Notes: a model not told the origin generated them from the letters alone. Positions 9,490-19,218 are shown, counted from the first letter of the stretch. The stretch: DNA of 20,422 nt from Magicicada cassinii (GCA_028571305.1 JAOXNS010510893.1:1-20422), one strand, 5' to 3'. Numbers and translations are program-made.

Positions 9490-10390
9490 TCTTTTCTATA
9501 ATATTTTCTTTAACGGTACTAGGCCGAAAGCAAGAATCGATTACAACTCATTAAAAATACTGACATGCTTAGAATTATTGACAATTTTATATTCTCAAAA
9601 AGAGAGATGATACAGCTTATACAGCGAATAGAGGTCACCAGCGCCGTGGTCGGTGTAAAACTTAACCGTTCCCTGATTGTTGTCGTTGGAGTTTTGCGAG
9701 CAAGTGGAAATTTAACACGTGGCATTGAAGTTAAAGCGTAGTTAATCTATTTTGAGTCTCAAACATCAAACAACGGGTCTGAAAATTGACAACGGAGTAG
9801 CTCATTGGTTGGAAACTCGCTTCCATGAGGTTTGTTCGTCAGGCTGTGCATTGGTTTTGGCTCAAGGTCGTGGAGTTTGTTACTACATGTGGCTAAGTGC
9901 AGACTGATTCCTCTCTGTGGTGATTCTCACTAAATCGTCTTAAAACTGTGTGAGACATTAACCAACCCTTAGTAGTCCCGTTATCTCCACAGGGGCAACT
10001 GTCCTATGTCAAACCCCAGAGAAAAGGAACTTCCTTGCTTGACGATCGAAATAGCCTGTGGTCGCAACTAACTAAAACATCACTTTCTTGTTCTCGGCTA
10101 TCAGACTACAAAATGACTGCAAATTTTCATCTGTAACCCACACCAAAAATCCACCTGCTGCGGAACAGTTGGCTCAGGTCAGTTGATACGAATCGTCTCT
10201 GTTTGGTTGTGATATTTAATAAGGATGGAAGAATAGACCAGGAGGTATCCCTGGGAGAACGCCAGGGGAAGATATGGAGTGGTACTGAGAAAGTAACCAT
10301 CAAGGAAAAGTAGATAAATGAAGAAGAATGGTGAAGTCACCTAGTAGATTAGATTCATCGACGAAGCATCAAACTCACATACGTCTCGTT
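9490..10390. other. Stretch without recognisable genes
   Basis: Composition is somewhat less AT-rich than elsewhere. The open frame on the minus strand at 9519-9725 shows no known motif. Nothing else could be assigned. Confidence 0.45.
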
Positions 10391-10394
10391 AGTT

Positions 10395-10771
10395 GCAATC
10401 TGAGGACCCGCTTGTGAAAGCGACCACTGACGGAATATCACAAATTCCTGATCAGGAGCCTAAATTAAGAGTCCATTTTCGATGAGAAAGTACCGAGAAA
10501 CCATTTAGTGTGTGTAAAGTAGATCAACTTAGAATAAGAAGAAGCGGTAGATAACCCAGTGGGTTTACTAGCCTCAACCACCAGACAACCTCACAATCTC
10601 TCAACATCTCACAAATCGCTGAAGACAGAAACAATTGGTGGAATATCACAGATTCCTCAGCAACGCCCTAAGTCATCAATAACAGCGTTCGAAATAAATA
10701 CCGACATAGAAGAAGAAGACAACGATGAAGAAAAAGACAACGACGAAGAAGAAGAAGAGGCGTTTGAATAA
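10395..10771 (+). repeat. Old two-copy duplication, about 208-bp period, with shared peptide
   Basis: The segment around 10417-10500 resembles that around 10625-10705. In the best 35 bases, from GAATATCACA, 26 match by hand count. Both copies can be read as GISQIP.Q.PK (GISQIPDQEPK and GISQIPQQRPK), with CAA/CAG and AAA/AAG differences that keep the amino acid. The interval is not a multiple of three, so they are not in one continuous frame. The second copy lies in an open frame at 10559-10771 that ends in a Glu/Asp-rich tail coded by GAA/GAC repeats. This could be a broken exon pair or a decayed repeat. I do not recognise the protein. Confidence 0.45.
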
Positions 10772-10779
10772 ATGAGAAA

Positions 10780-12095
10780 TACATACAACTATGACGTCCT
10801 TACTATGATGGAGGGATCGAAAAGTTATCTGCTTTGATCTCTCTAAACGAAGTTTTTTTTAGAGGTTGCAATAAGTAACATCTCAAATTTACTTTCGAGA
10901 CATCGAATAAAGCGTTCATATATACGCGTTAAATACATTTTTTAAGCGACGTCATGTAGATATTTATTACAGAATTATTTTTACATCTTCCAAAGAAGCT
11001 GAAAGATGAAAGCAGTCTCATGTTTGAAAGAATTTTGACCCAAGATTTCTATTTCACAGTAATTACCCGCACAACAAAACTTAAATTACTGTGTCTTTCG
11101 CACAGGCCAGCGTGTGTTAATCGTGTGTCACCGAGGTTAATCGACCACTTTGTTAACTCAAATGGCATGTTTATGCCAATTAAGTAACTTATTTTCGCAA
11201 GGAAACAATGCCTCTTGTTTTGTGTGAGTTATTATTATGTACTATGTTCTTTGTGTGTTATTGGACGATCAAAGCGAGTTCACAGTTTTAAATCGACCGT
11301 TTGGCATTTGCCTGTTCGCGTATCTGTCTCACGATAACATTTCAATGAACACGAACCGAACACATTGTACAAGGAACAACCTCAAAGACATATCACGGTG
11401 CATTTACAATTCAGCGCTATTCGACATTACTATTCCACATGAACTCTACGTTGTACTAAGAAGCTTGTTGACTATAATTTTAATATTAATTTCTTGATAC
11501 AACTCGGAAGCTGGAACGCGAATAGCGAATATTCGTACTGACTTCAGCAGTTATTTCTATAAGAGTAGTTATGCGTGCCTAACTCGGAGTCAGTATTGAT
11601 TATTTCACCTTTTATTCACATACGTTGTGATGAGATTTACATTGAAAGAGATTATGTAAAATAAAAGGAAATTTCAAGTTTCACACCAGCTTTTCACATC
11701 GTTTTGTTTTATTCTCTACCTAACCACTATGATTCAATAACCACCAGAAAATTATTACTCTTCCATTTATCATTTGCATCATTTCCACGTTAATCTTCAG
11801 CCATAATTAAATTACTGTCGTCTACAATCTTATGCCTCCTTCTGTTTTTCTGTACCTGCAACATGGTCAGGGTCGGATGGAAGGATTTCCCTTCCCAGTG
11901 TCTGACACAGAATACAAAAATATTGCACGCTGAGACGATAGGAAACGTGTAGCTACTTGACGCTTTCCACGCGTTATGGTAGCGGTAGTATTACGCAGTG
12001 CTCACGCACATTCTAGACCTTTCCAGATGCGCCATCCATATTATGGTCGATTATTCTACCGGCATCCTGGTCACATTTGTCATATATTGCGTCAC
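10780..12095. other. Stretch without recognisable genes
   Basis: No coding similarity was seen. A small perfect hairpin TGGCAT/ATGCCA lies at 11163-11178. The open frame at 11237-11497 (86 codons) has no recognisable motif. Sequence around 11870-12010 is richer in GC than its surroundings, but I cannot assign it. Confidence 0.45.
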
Positions 12096-12103
12096 ACAGC
12101 TGG

Positions 12104-12142
12104 TATATTAATACAGGATTCAGAAACGGAGTGAGTCAGTTA
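12104..12142 (+). promoter_or_regulatory. Possible TATA plus initiator core promoter
   Basis: TATATTAA (12104-12111) is followed by TCAGTTA (12136-12142), which fits the arthropod initiator TCAGTY. The spacing from the TATA start to the initiator A is 34 bases, a little longer than the usual 30-31. No convincing downstream promoter element was seen, and no coding exon follows that I can recognise. Such pairs occur by chance in AT-rich DNA, so this is only a candidate. Confidence 0.22.
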
Positions 12143-12573
12143 GGATCTGCGATTCGGTGTGCATCATCGGAGTTGTGTGTTTTGTTGCGATTGGACGATT
12201 AAATTTTCTAGACGTGTTGAACACGACAGTTTATTGTAGTACTTATTTTTTTAACTGTCATTTAAATTCCAAAAATAGTTTCAGCTGATGGAAGTTATTC
12301 TTTTTCGAGTGTTGAAAACGACGACTCTTGCGTCCGTCCTAATCAATATAGACCTACATTTAGAGAGAATAAAGTGTCCTCATAAACCTATTATTAACTA
12401 TGGACAGATTTACAGTTCAAGTAAATATTGTTATATTTCAATTAAAAACTAAGCTTCTTAAGGTTTGAACTGAATTTCAAACTTGAACAAAGTCGTTGTT
12501 TCATGTTTATTAAACTTGTTAACAGGACTATTAGGGCGTGGTCCAATGTAAACAGTTTCTAAAAGGCCAGACA

Positions 12574-12604
12574 TTTTGGCCACAACCACGGCGGCCGTCT
12601 TCAG
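12574..12604 (-). ncRNA. Hammerhead-ribozyme-like motif, copy 2 (left foldback arm)
   Basis: Minus strand, in order: CTGAAGA (12604-12598), one extra C, stem GGCCGC (12596-12591), loop CGTGGTT, stem GTGGCC (12583-12578, with one G-U pair), then AAAA where GAAA is expected. The altered GAAA makes this copy unlikely to be active. The second box lies 29 bases beyond, at 12544-12527. Confidence 0.4.
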
Positions 12605-12700
12605 TAGACCGGCAACAAGGTCTAAAAGCCCGCATTTACCTGGTTACTGGGGCTTTACTGGGCTTGACTTTGCGGGCTTTACTTCCGTGTTTCCGCTCCA

Positions 12701-12743
12701 TTGAAGATGGCCGCCGTGGATGCGGCCGAAACGCCTAGCGTTT
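12701..12743 (+). ncRNA. Hammerhead-ribozyme-like motif, copy 3 (right foldback arm)
   Basis: In order: TTGAAGA (12701-12707, one base off CUGANGA), one extra T, stem GGCCGC (12709-12714), loop CGTGGAT, stem GCGGCC (12722-12727), GAAA (12728-12731). Then CGC-CTA-GCG forms a perfect short stem III, followed by TTT. Stem III is the best formed of the five copies. The second box GGACCATGGCCTAATAGC follows at 12761. Confidence 0.45.
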
Positions 12744-12804
12744 CAGAAAATGCTTATACTGGACCATGGCCTAATAGCGCGATTAACAGGTTTGACAGCT
12801 GTGA

Positions 12805-13471
12805 CAACTCCTACCGTGAGAGTTTGCGATCACTTAACAATGTTTGATGTCTTATACACAACCCCCTCAATCAGAACAGTGAAATCTGGCGGTATTATAT
12901 TTCCTCATGCTACAAATTTTTGTCGCTTTTCGCTTTGTACCCAGAACCAACGTTTTCTTCTTCTAATTCATTTATTTTTTAGTATAAGCCTCCATTCTTT
13001 TATTCTTTACACTATACAAAGATTATTATTATTGGTCCTCACTGTCATGCTGTCTCTTTCATTTGTTCTCTCACTAACCAAACCACGTATAAATAAATTC
13101 CCACGAGTGCTCGACCACTTTCCTTTTCTGCACCCCAAACTATTTCACTTATTGCGCTTTCCGTATGATCTTGTTAGTAGTTAGTAGTTACCTTGCAAAT
13201 CCAAATCATCAGTATCAAAACATTTTATTTACCTCTTCTTCTAATTCGTTAAACAGCCATGTCACTGATCGATAACTTGCGACATATTATACGAACGGTT
13301 TTCTTATACACAATGTCAAGTAAGTTCATTACAGTTTGGGTTTCTTGAAATGCCAGTAGAAATCGTGTTCAAAACGGCATATTCGCTAATACTGCGTCTT
13401 CCCCTAAACACGTGAACAATACTTTCCTTCCTCTTCTTTTTTTGCGTGCTCTTCACATCTTGACAGTAAAC
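12805..13471. other. Stretch without recognisable genes
   Basis: An open frame reaching 13184 begins inside the foldback and runs into pyrimidine-rich sequence. Its hydrophobic content follows from T-richness. A small tandem TAGTAGTTAGTAGTTA is near 13175-13190. Confidence 0.45.
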
Positions 13472-13484
13472 ATTTGTGTTGGAT
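13472..13484. repeat. Left 13-bp direct repeat (candidate target-site duplication)
   Basis: ATTTGTGTTGGAT is repeated exactly at 13613-13625, bracketing 128 bases that include a hammerhead-like motif. Confidence 0.75.
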
Positions 13485-13612
13485 GACCACGAGCGACGTC
13501 AACATTGTTAAAATTGCTGCTACTAGCCGGGCTGTTAGGCCGTGGACAAACGTTTCGGTCCCACATCGGGGACCACCATCAGTGTCTGAAATAATTAGCA
13601 TGGTGTCCGCCA
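13485..13612 (-). mobile_element. 128-bp insertion carrying a hammerhead-like motif
   Basis: The segment lies between exact 13-bp direct repeats. Read on the minus strand, the hammerhead-like motif begins 30 bases from the 5' end. The second box, TGTCCACGGCCTAACAGCC, follows only five bases after GAAA, and about 40 further bases complete the copy. No tail or open frame of note is present. Together with the 176-bp insertion at 3540, it suggests a family of very short retroinserted units. The family link rests on the two shared blocks and not on full-length similarity, which is low. Confidence 0.55.
13548..13582 (-). ncRNA. Hammerhead-ribozyme-like motif, copy 4
   Basis: Minus strand, in order: CTGATGG (13582-13576, last base off CUGANGA), one extra T, stem GGTCCC (13574-13569), loop CGATGT, stem GGGACC (13562-13557), GAAA (13556-13553), then CGTTT. 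The 6-bp stem is perfect. Stem III and stem I are not clear, so activity is doubtful. Confidence 0.45.
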
Positions 13613-13625
13613 ATTTGTGTTGGAT
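13613..13625. repeat. Right 13-bp direct repeat (candidate target-site duplication)
   Basis: Exact second copy of ATTTGTGTTGGAT. Confidence 0.75.
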
Positions 13626-13639
13626 CTTCTAATGTATAT

Positions 13640-14480
13640 AATGTACATAAATTATAATGTATATAAAGTATATAGTATACAATGATATCTTGATGAAGAA
13701 TTGTTAATCATGACCATAATGATGGAAACGATAAAATAAAATAAATTACTTTTGTTATATTGCGGACCTTATTCTCTCTTTTACAGAATAACACAGACAC
13801 ATACACAGGTATACATAGAAACATGGGCGCGCCCGCGCATACACATTCACGCACGCATACACATGGACTGAACGACTTAATAACAGTTAATAACCTTTCT
13901 AAACAGTCGTGTAGCATCGGAGAAACGAGAACAATAACCGTTTCAGAAATATTGTTTACAGATAACAAGTGCGCTATTGTCGAAGAAATTCATTATTCGT
14001 TTGTGTGTCTACAGTCGTTATTCAAGTCAGTGCCATGTAAGACGAATAAATTAAACTGCGTTAAGGGAGACCTCCGTATTTCATTGTGATTGTTATTACT
14101 TTTCTGTTTTTTTTTTTACTATTTCAGTTTGTATAATTTCCGATGTAGGTTGAGTCCAAAGTGAAGTAGAATATTGGCATTAAGTGATGACGTACAGATA
14201 TTTAAGTGATTAAGTAATGTTTTGCTCTCCATCAGATAACGAGACGCTGATATCTGGTTGTGCTGTCAGTCTTCTTCCTCTGTCCTTTAATCGTCTTGGA
14301 CATTTGTTGAACGTGTTTTGCAAACGTAATCATTGATAAATTACGTTAGGCTGCAGCAACTTGTGCAGTCAAAAACGATTAAAACAGCTCGTTATATTAC
14401 AATAGAAGATAAAAAGTCCATTTCAGAATTTATGTCAGACCATACAATTATAACGGGTAAAATTCTTTAAATGTGGAGCA
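13640..14480. other. AT-rich stretch with CA-rich cryptic repeat
   Basis: 13640-13685 is TA-rich low complexity. 13785-13870 is rich in CACA and ACAC interrupted by a GC-rich patch, and it opens chance frames on both strands. No gene is recognised. Confidence 0.5.
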
Positions 14481-14636
14481 TTGCTTTATGTGGGTCCGAA
14501 ACGTCGTCATAAAGAAAAAAAATTAGAAAAATTATTACAAAATACTTATTATGTCCATCCACATATATTGGCCTACTGGGGTGTAAAGTTAGAAGGCCTC
14601 CTCGTGGTGCACCCTGGGTAATGTTAAATCTGCTAA

Positions 14637-14850
14637 CAGCGATCGCCAAACGCGCCTCCAAGCGTATACTACAAAAGAGCGATCTTCACAGGACAAAAGA
14701 TAATGTACAGAGCGATCGACACGAGAATTAGACGAAGACGCTGTTTAAATCGCCCTTCTCAGGGCGTTGACAATCAACTCCGCATCATCTTCTGGAATGC
14801 TGGCAGATTGAGCTCTTCAAAGTTTACCGAGTTCAAGACGATAAAAACTG
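14637..14850 (+). mobile_element. LINE endonuclease N-terminus fragment
   Basis: An open frame from 14637 to 14933 contains LRIIFWNAGRLSSSKF at 14778-14831, followed by TEFK. This fits the start of the APE-type endonuclease domain of non-LTR retrotransposons, where LRI..WNA.GL is typical and the Asn helps bind metal. The usual G before L is R here. Upstream residues are Arg-rich (RIRRRRC), as sometimes seen before this domain. After about 14850 the frame no longer resembles an endonuclease, so only the first tenth or so of the domain remains. A perfect CGCCCT/AGGGCG hairpin lies at 14751-14766. Confidence 0.5.
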
Positions 14851-15347
14851 TGACTTACGGAAAGTCACATACTTTAATATATGCAATACCTTGGTGTTAC
14901 CACGTCAAACGTGGGAAAATAAGGCCGATTTAAAATTCTTTTTAAATATGATCACTTTTATTTGAAGATATTGAACTTTTTAATCCTTAAAAGAAGAACT
15001 GAAAATCATTCCTTATTTGTCAGTCAATGCAGCTTATAATCTTTGGATTTCTTATTTCGGAAATGTTGTCTTTGCGTAATTATATAATTTAAATTAAATT
15101 AAGTTCTTGTTTTGTAGTGATATACGTGTGATGAAATAAATATTACCAAAATCATCACCATAATCTTCATCATTATCGTGGATATAACTTGAATTGTGTT
15201 GCTGTTTTTATTATTAAGTAATGTTTCATTTCATCACGTCATCCTCTAAAATTAGGAAACAATTTTAACTCATGTGAAAAGGTATATTTACGCATAATGA
15301 TAAGAGACTGTAAATGATGATGATATGAATCACTTTCGTATCTTATA

Positions 15348-15393
15348 AGAAGGAGAAAGAAGAGAGTGAAAGAGAAATGAAGAGGAGGAAAAC
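15348..15393. repeat. Purine-rich (GA) tract
   Basis: AAGAAGGAGAAAGAAGAGAG-like sequence, nearly all purine on the plus strand. It is a low-complexity tract. Confidence 0.8.
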
Positions 15394-17857
15394 GAATACC
15401 TTATATGTGCTCACAGCCAAAAAGTTATCTATTAACCTATTAATTATTAAGAAACTTGTTGTATTCCTTAAACCCACAACACAAATCCTCGATTCGTACG
15501 GATCAATGGAATCTTACTGTAGGAGATCAGCTGTTAATAATCCAGAGAGTTATGTTATATTTTATTTTTCTACGGTTAATCGGTTCACTTTGATTTAAAT
15601 TTAATTCATTTTTAATTAAGTGCTGAGCTCTTGTCTTCCTGTTGTGTAGTTTAAGTCTACTCTGAACTTTAGAAACTAAGTATTAGCTTTCGAAGCTGTT
15701 GATGCTACCTTTTGATGACGGGATTACGTTTTCAGCCGGAAACCCAGTTTTGTGGTGTAAGTTCTTAGAGATTGGATTGCTTTTTTAATTTACTATCTTT
15801 AGCAAGTGTGTTTTTACAATATTTTGCACTTCAATTATATTTTTTAATTTGTCAATCCGCTTCTTTCGACATGCTCCTTTTAGATTTTTTTTACAACTTT
15901 TCCGTGTACTTTTGGCGCGGAATAGTTGGTTTGTGAATTCTGTTGCATTTGGTAAATCCAAAGGTAAGATACTTGTAAACCAAGTAAGTAATACTGCTTC
16001 CTTCCTACTTGTAAACATGTGAGTATTGACTATTACTATAATTTGTCTTCTAAGCCTTCCATAAAATACATTTTCTCCTTCAACAATTCTTTTCTGCATA
16101 CAATTTAGATTCTTTTTTTTTAGATACTATTGTCCCCCTACTCCATATCTTTTTTTTTCAGCCGAGTGCTGGCATTTTCATTTAATCCTCGTCCCCCGAT
16201 CCGTTTTTGCAGTCTCTCTTGTACTCGTAATGGTTTGTTATTGCTAGTTAATCTTTAATTTTGATCTATATGATTCTAGCACTCTTCATTGATTTACTTC
16301 TACTAAAATCAGTCTTCTTTTCAATGGTATTAATATATTTTCTCCTTACTCTTTCTACGTATATTTTTGAAACGGTGTTGAATAAAACAAAACAACCATA
16401 TACACAAAGCGCAACGTTATGCATTATAAAATGTGTAAATTATACACGAAATACTTATTCTCATAAAAACGTAGTTTAGGTCGAAGTATGCACTATCCGG
16501 GATAACAGAGTAATCAGCAACCCGGCTTGTTGTAACGGCTGTTATAGCCTACAACCTTTATTTTTATGCCACGGAATAATCAGTTTAATAACTTTTTTTG
16601 TAAATTTTCACACGAAGATTTTACTCGGACATATTTCACACGTGCCCTAAACATATCACTTATTTCTTCTCAATATTATCCAAATTTTTATGATAAATTC
16701 CCATTAGTTCTTGTACTCTTCTGCTGCTAATCGGGTGCCTTCTAGATCGCTATACTAGTTGTCGCTAGTAGCCTATCTGTGTAGTCCTCATCATGATTAC
16801 CGCTCTTCTTTCAGTGCAGCTGCAGTGATGTGTTACCTTGGAAATTTGGAGTACACAGATTTTTCTGTTGGAGGAGTGACGGAAAACAAGTGGATAGTGC
16901 AATCTGCCTGACGTATGGAAAAAATAATTGTATATTACCGGAACATTCATTTGTCTTGTGTATAATGAAGATTACAAGGATTTCAAAAATTTATTGTACC
17001 TTTTATCATCAATAATAGTTTTTACAACAAAAGTAATTCAATGAATACACTACTATAAGTTTTAGGAGACTATTTGGCAGACAGTAGCTCCAGTTTCCTT
17101 ACGACGATGCTGATGGTGTATACAACTGATATGTCATTTTCCTATATACCATGGTTTAATAAAGAAACGACTACACGTCGCGTCCAACTTTACCGTAAAT
17201 AACTTTTCGAAAGGCATCATACAAGAGACCTAGATATGAAAGCTGTATTATCTTTATGTTATACAAAGTTTAATAGGAAATATTTTTCTGCAATTTTTTC
17301 GATGAACGTAAAGGTTGGTTTGAAGCATATTACGATGTTTTGTGAAAAAAATGATAGAAGACGTCACTTTTAATGTTACAAAAAGACTTCTCTCAACTTA
17401 CTTTGATATACTTCTCTGTCGCCTGGAGGGTGAAATTTATGTTAGTATAATTACTTAAGGAAAATCTTTTCAAAGAACTCTCATAAAATGTGACGTTGAC
17501 AAGTGCTTCCACCGTATACTTGTTACTCGCCTTCGACTGTTATTGAAGAAAGTTATAAAAGTGTTAAATGGCGAATATTTTTTAAATCACTGAAGCCTCT
17601 GTCGTTTACTCTTTTTTTGGTTACTCATTTAATCGCCTACGTTTCTGACGTATGAAAAGTGAAACATAATAATCATTAATAAAGGAATGACTGACGAAAG
17701 AGTAGCACCTGTATGATTTAAAAATATAAATTTTAGCTTTTTACGCAAGTTACGCAGCTTACTTCAACTTATTATATATATCTTTCTGTATTTACATAGC
17801 ACGGTAGTGCAAGCAATATACTGAAAACGTAGATCTGTCCTGTTGATAGTCGTCCGC

Positions 17858-18070
17858 TTAAAATCTCTGTACCCTTTTCAGTCTCACCCCTTTAATCATG
17901 TGACGTGGAAATCTTGGCCATTCCCGAAAATGAACAATTCGCCCTTTTAACTTTTGTTTTCTCCTTTTGTGGTCATTGTATCTTCCCGTTGAATACAATA
18001 CAGCTGGTTTGACTTTTTTACGTTGCCAGGAAGGTCGTAAAGACCCAATCCACTTACCAGTCAGGCACAC
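17858..18070 (-). other. Lys/Arg-rich 70-codon open frame, unrecognised
   Basis: The frame begins MCLTGKWIGSLRPSW and becomes strongly basic (HKRRKQKLKGR, then MIKGVRLKRVQ). A GGTAAGT splice-donor-like string lies within its first codons. I recognise no domain. In AT-rich DNA, Lys-rich frames are common by chance. The Arg/Trp content is slightly unusual but not evidence of a gene. Confidence 0.12.
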
Positions 18071-18277
18071 TTACTTCAAAAACCAGTTACGAAATATTTA
18101 TTAACTTGTCTTCCTAAAAATAACTCATAATTCTCACGTGTATGTAATGACATATCGATAAAAGCCATTCTGTTAGGTCAATTTTTCTACAAAAGTGCAT
18201 TATAGAGTGGGTAATATTTAGTTTTTAATACATGATAAATAGTTTTCTTAGTTTACTTTAGTTTATTTAAAGATACT

Positions 18278-18291
18278 AAATTATTACATTA
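18278..18291. repeat. Left copy of probable LINE target-site duplication
   Basis: AAATTATTACATTA matches AAATTATTATATTA at 19037-19050 in 13 of 14 bases. It sits exactly where the LINE coding similarity begins. Its AT content weakens the case. Confidence 0.5.
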
Positions 18292-19036
18292 TAATGCATA
18301 ATGTTATTATTAACTATATATTACATACACAAATATATATGTATGCTACCAACAAACTACCAGTAAATCCAACCCTTCAAAAGCTTGAAATAGGTACAAA
18401 AAATATAGAGTCAGTAAAAACGTTCATATATTTTGGCTCCAAGTTAAGCAGCACTAACGATACTAACACTGAAATAAGAAGAAGAATATATCTCCCAAAT
18501 AAAACTTAATGTGGATTAAAAAATCCATTTAGCATCACCTTAGCTTTATCTCAAAAAGCGCGAAATGCAAATTTTAAAAAACACATATCAGGCCAGTGCT
18601 GATATATGCTTTACAAACCTGGACGATAACAAAAATAGCGAGAAACTTTTAAGTTGGTTTCAAAGACGGATTCTAAAACAATATTTAGAGAAGTACAAGA
18701 AAATAGATGTGACGCAGGCGTTATAATTATGAACTACACCATCTTTACAAAGAACAGGACATTGTCACGATAATACAATTATACAAACTAAGGTGGGTTG
18801 GACACGTGGAGAGAATGGTGGAAGGACAACCTACGAAACATCTTCTACCAGAAAGAAATAGGTAGCAGAGCAAAGGGATGACCCCGAAGTAGATTCAAAG
18901 ATAAAATAGAGGAAAACCTCAGAAATCTGAACATAAGACACTGGAAAGCCAGGGCACGCAAAAGGGAAGAATGGAGTCGATCTTTGGTGCAGGCCAAGGC
19001 CCACCAATGGTTGTAGAGCCACGGCTGATAATGATG
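18292..19036 (+). mobile_element. 5'-truncated LINE: reverse transcriptase C-terminus and 3' end
   Basis: Several reading-frame pieces line up in order with the C-terminal third of an insect LINE reverse transcriptase. First is an ESVKTFIYFGSKL segment (18408-18450) matching the E.V..F.YLGS.L thumb motif, then EIRRRI. Next come CGLKNPF and PVLIYALQTWTIT-like residues. LRWVGHVERM (18788-18817) follows, then FKDKIEENLRNLNIRHWKAR and W..L..QAKAHQWL, ending at a TAG (19014-19016). A TGATAATGATGA tail follows. At least two in-frame stops and several frame changes show that it is dead. The 5' end is probably at 18292, with a likely 14-bp target-site duplication. The family resembles elements often annotated in insects as endonuclease-reverse transcriptase. 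The clade is not resolved. Confidence 0.85.
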
Positions 19037-19050
19037 AAATTATTATATTA
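19037..19050. repeat. Right copy of probable LINE target-site duplication
   Basis: AAATTATTATATTA directly follows the TGATAATGATGA-type LINE tail, where a target-site duplication is expected. Confidence 0.5.
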
Positions 19051-19160
19051 GTTCTAAAATTTAGTTCAATATTTTGCAAATTTTTAATATATACGTAGCC
19101 TACAGTATTGCTGTTTTCCCCTATTTAGCTAAGTTTTCTTCATTTTGGTCTTTTTATTTT

Positions 19161-19218
19161 TTTTAATGAAATATATTGTTTACATTATCTTTTAATAAAA
19201 TATATTGTTTACATTATC
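19161..19218. repeat. 29-bp tandem duplication (two copies)
   Basis: 19161-19189 and 19190-19218 are identical except for one base (G or A at the eighth position). The unit starts TTTTAAT and ends TTTACATTATC. The near identity suggests a recent duplication. Confidence 0.92.

Larger units (their letters stand above)
12501..12804. mobile_element. Long inverted repeat (foldback) carrying two head-to-head hammerhead-like motifs
   Basis: Position p on the left pairs with position 25305-p on the right without gaps. By hand count 99 of 134 aligned positions match between 12501-12634 and 12671-12804, with a 36-base spacer. The best-kept part covers CTATTAGG, GTCCA, the CCACGGCGGCC core and the inner AAAGCCCGCA/TGCGGGCTTT. 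Similarity fades near 12511 and 12795. Each arm carries the hammerhead-like motif and the second conserved box, in opposite orientation. It could be two related insertions in inverted order, a foldback element or a MITE. A transcript across it would form a long hairpin. Confidence 0.7.
14940..18277. other. Long AT-rich stretch without recognisable genes
   Basis: No coding similarity was seen. A purine-rich GA tract lies at 15348-15393. A short resemblance to the edge of the VNTR is at 15713-15739. Open frames at 15377-15598, 15785-16099, 16261-16479, 16765-16950 and 16830-17015 look like chance. A basic frame on the minus strand at 17858-18070 is listed separately. Confidence 0.5.

Noticed and set aside
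10559-10771. 70-codon frame with acidic tail as an intact small gene
   Set aside because: The acidic tail is GAA/GAC low complexity and no start context or homologue is evident. It is kept only as part of the duplication finding.
12519-12790. TTAACAGG direct repeat (12519-12526 and 12783-12790) as a target-site duplication or piggyBac TTAA of the foldback
   Set aside because: The inverted-repeat pairing continues outward through TGTTAA on both sides, so the repeat lies inside the arms and partly follows from a TTAA palindrome.
12720-13184. 154-codon open frame with hydrophobic stretches as a membrane protein gene
   Set aside because: It starts inside the foldback arm, and the hydrophobic residues follow from T-rich DNA. 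No domain is visible.
13760-14089. 109-codon open frame with His/Thr-rich part
   Set aside because: The HTHSRTHTHG part comes from the CA-rich cryptic repeat, and the rest has no known motif.
14473-14515. GGGTCCGAAACGTCGTC as a further hammerhead-like copy
   Set aside because: GAAACG is present, but no CUGANGA string and no matching stem strand lie upstream.
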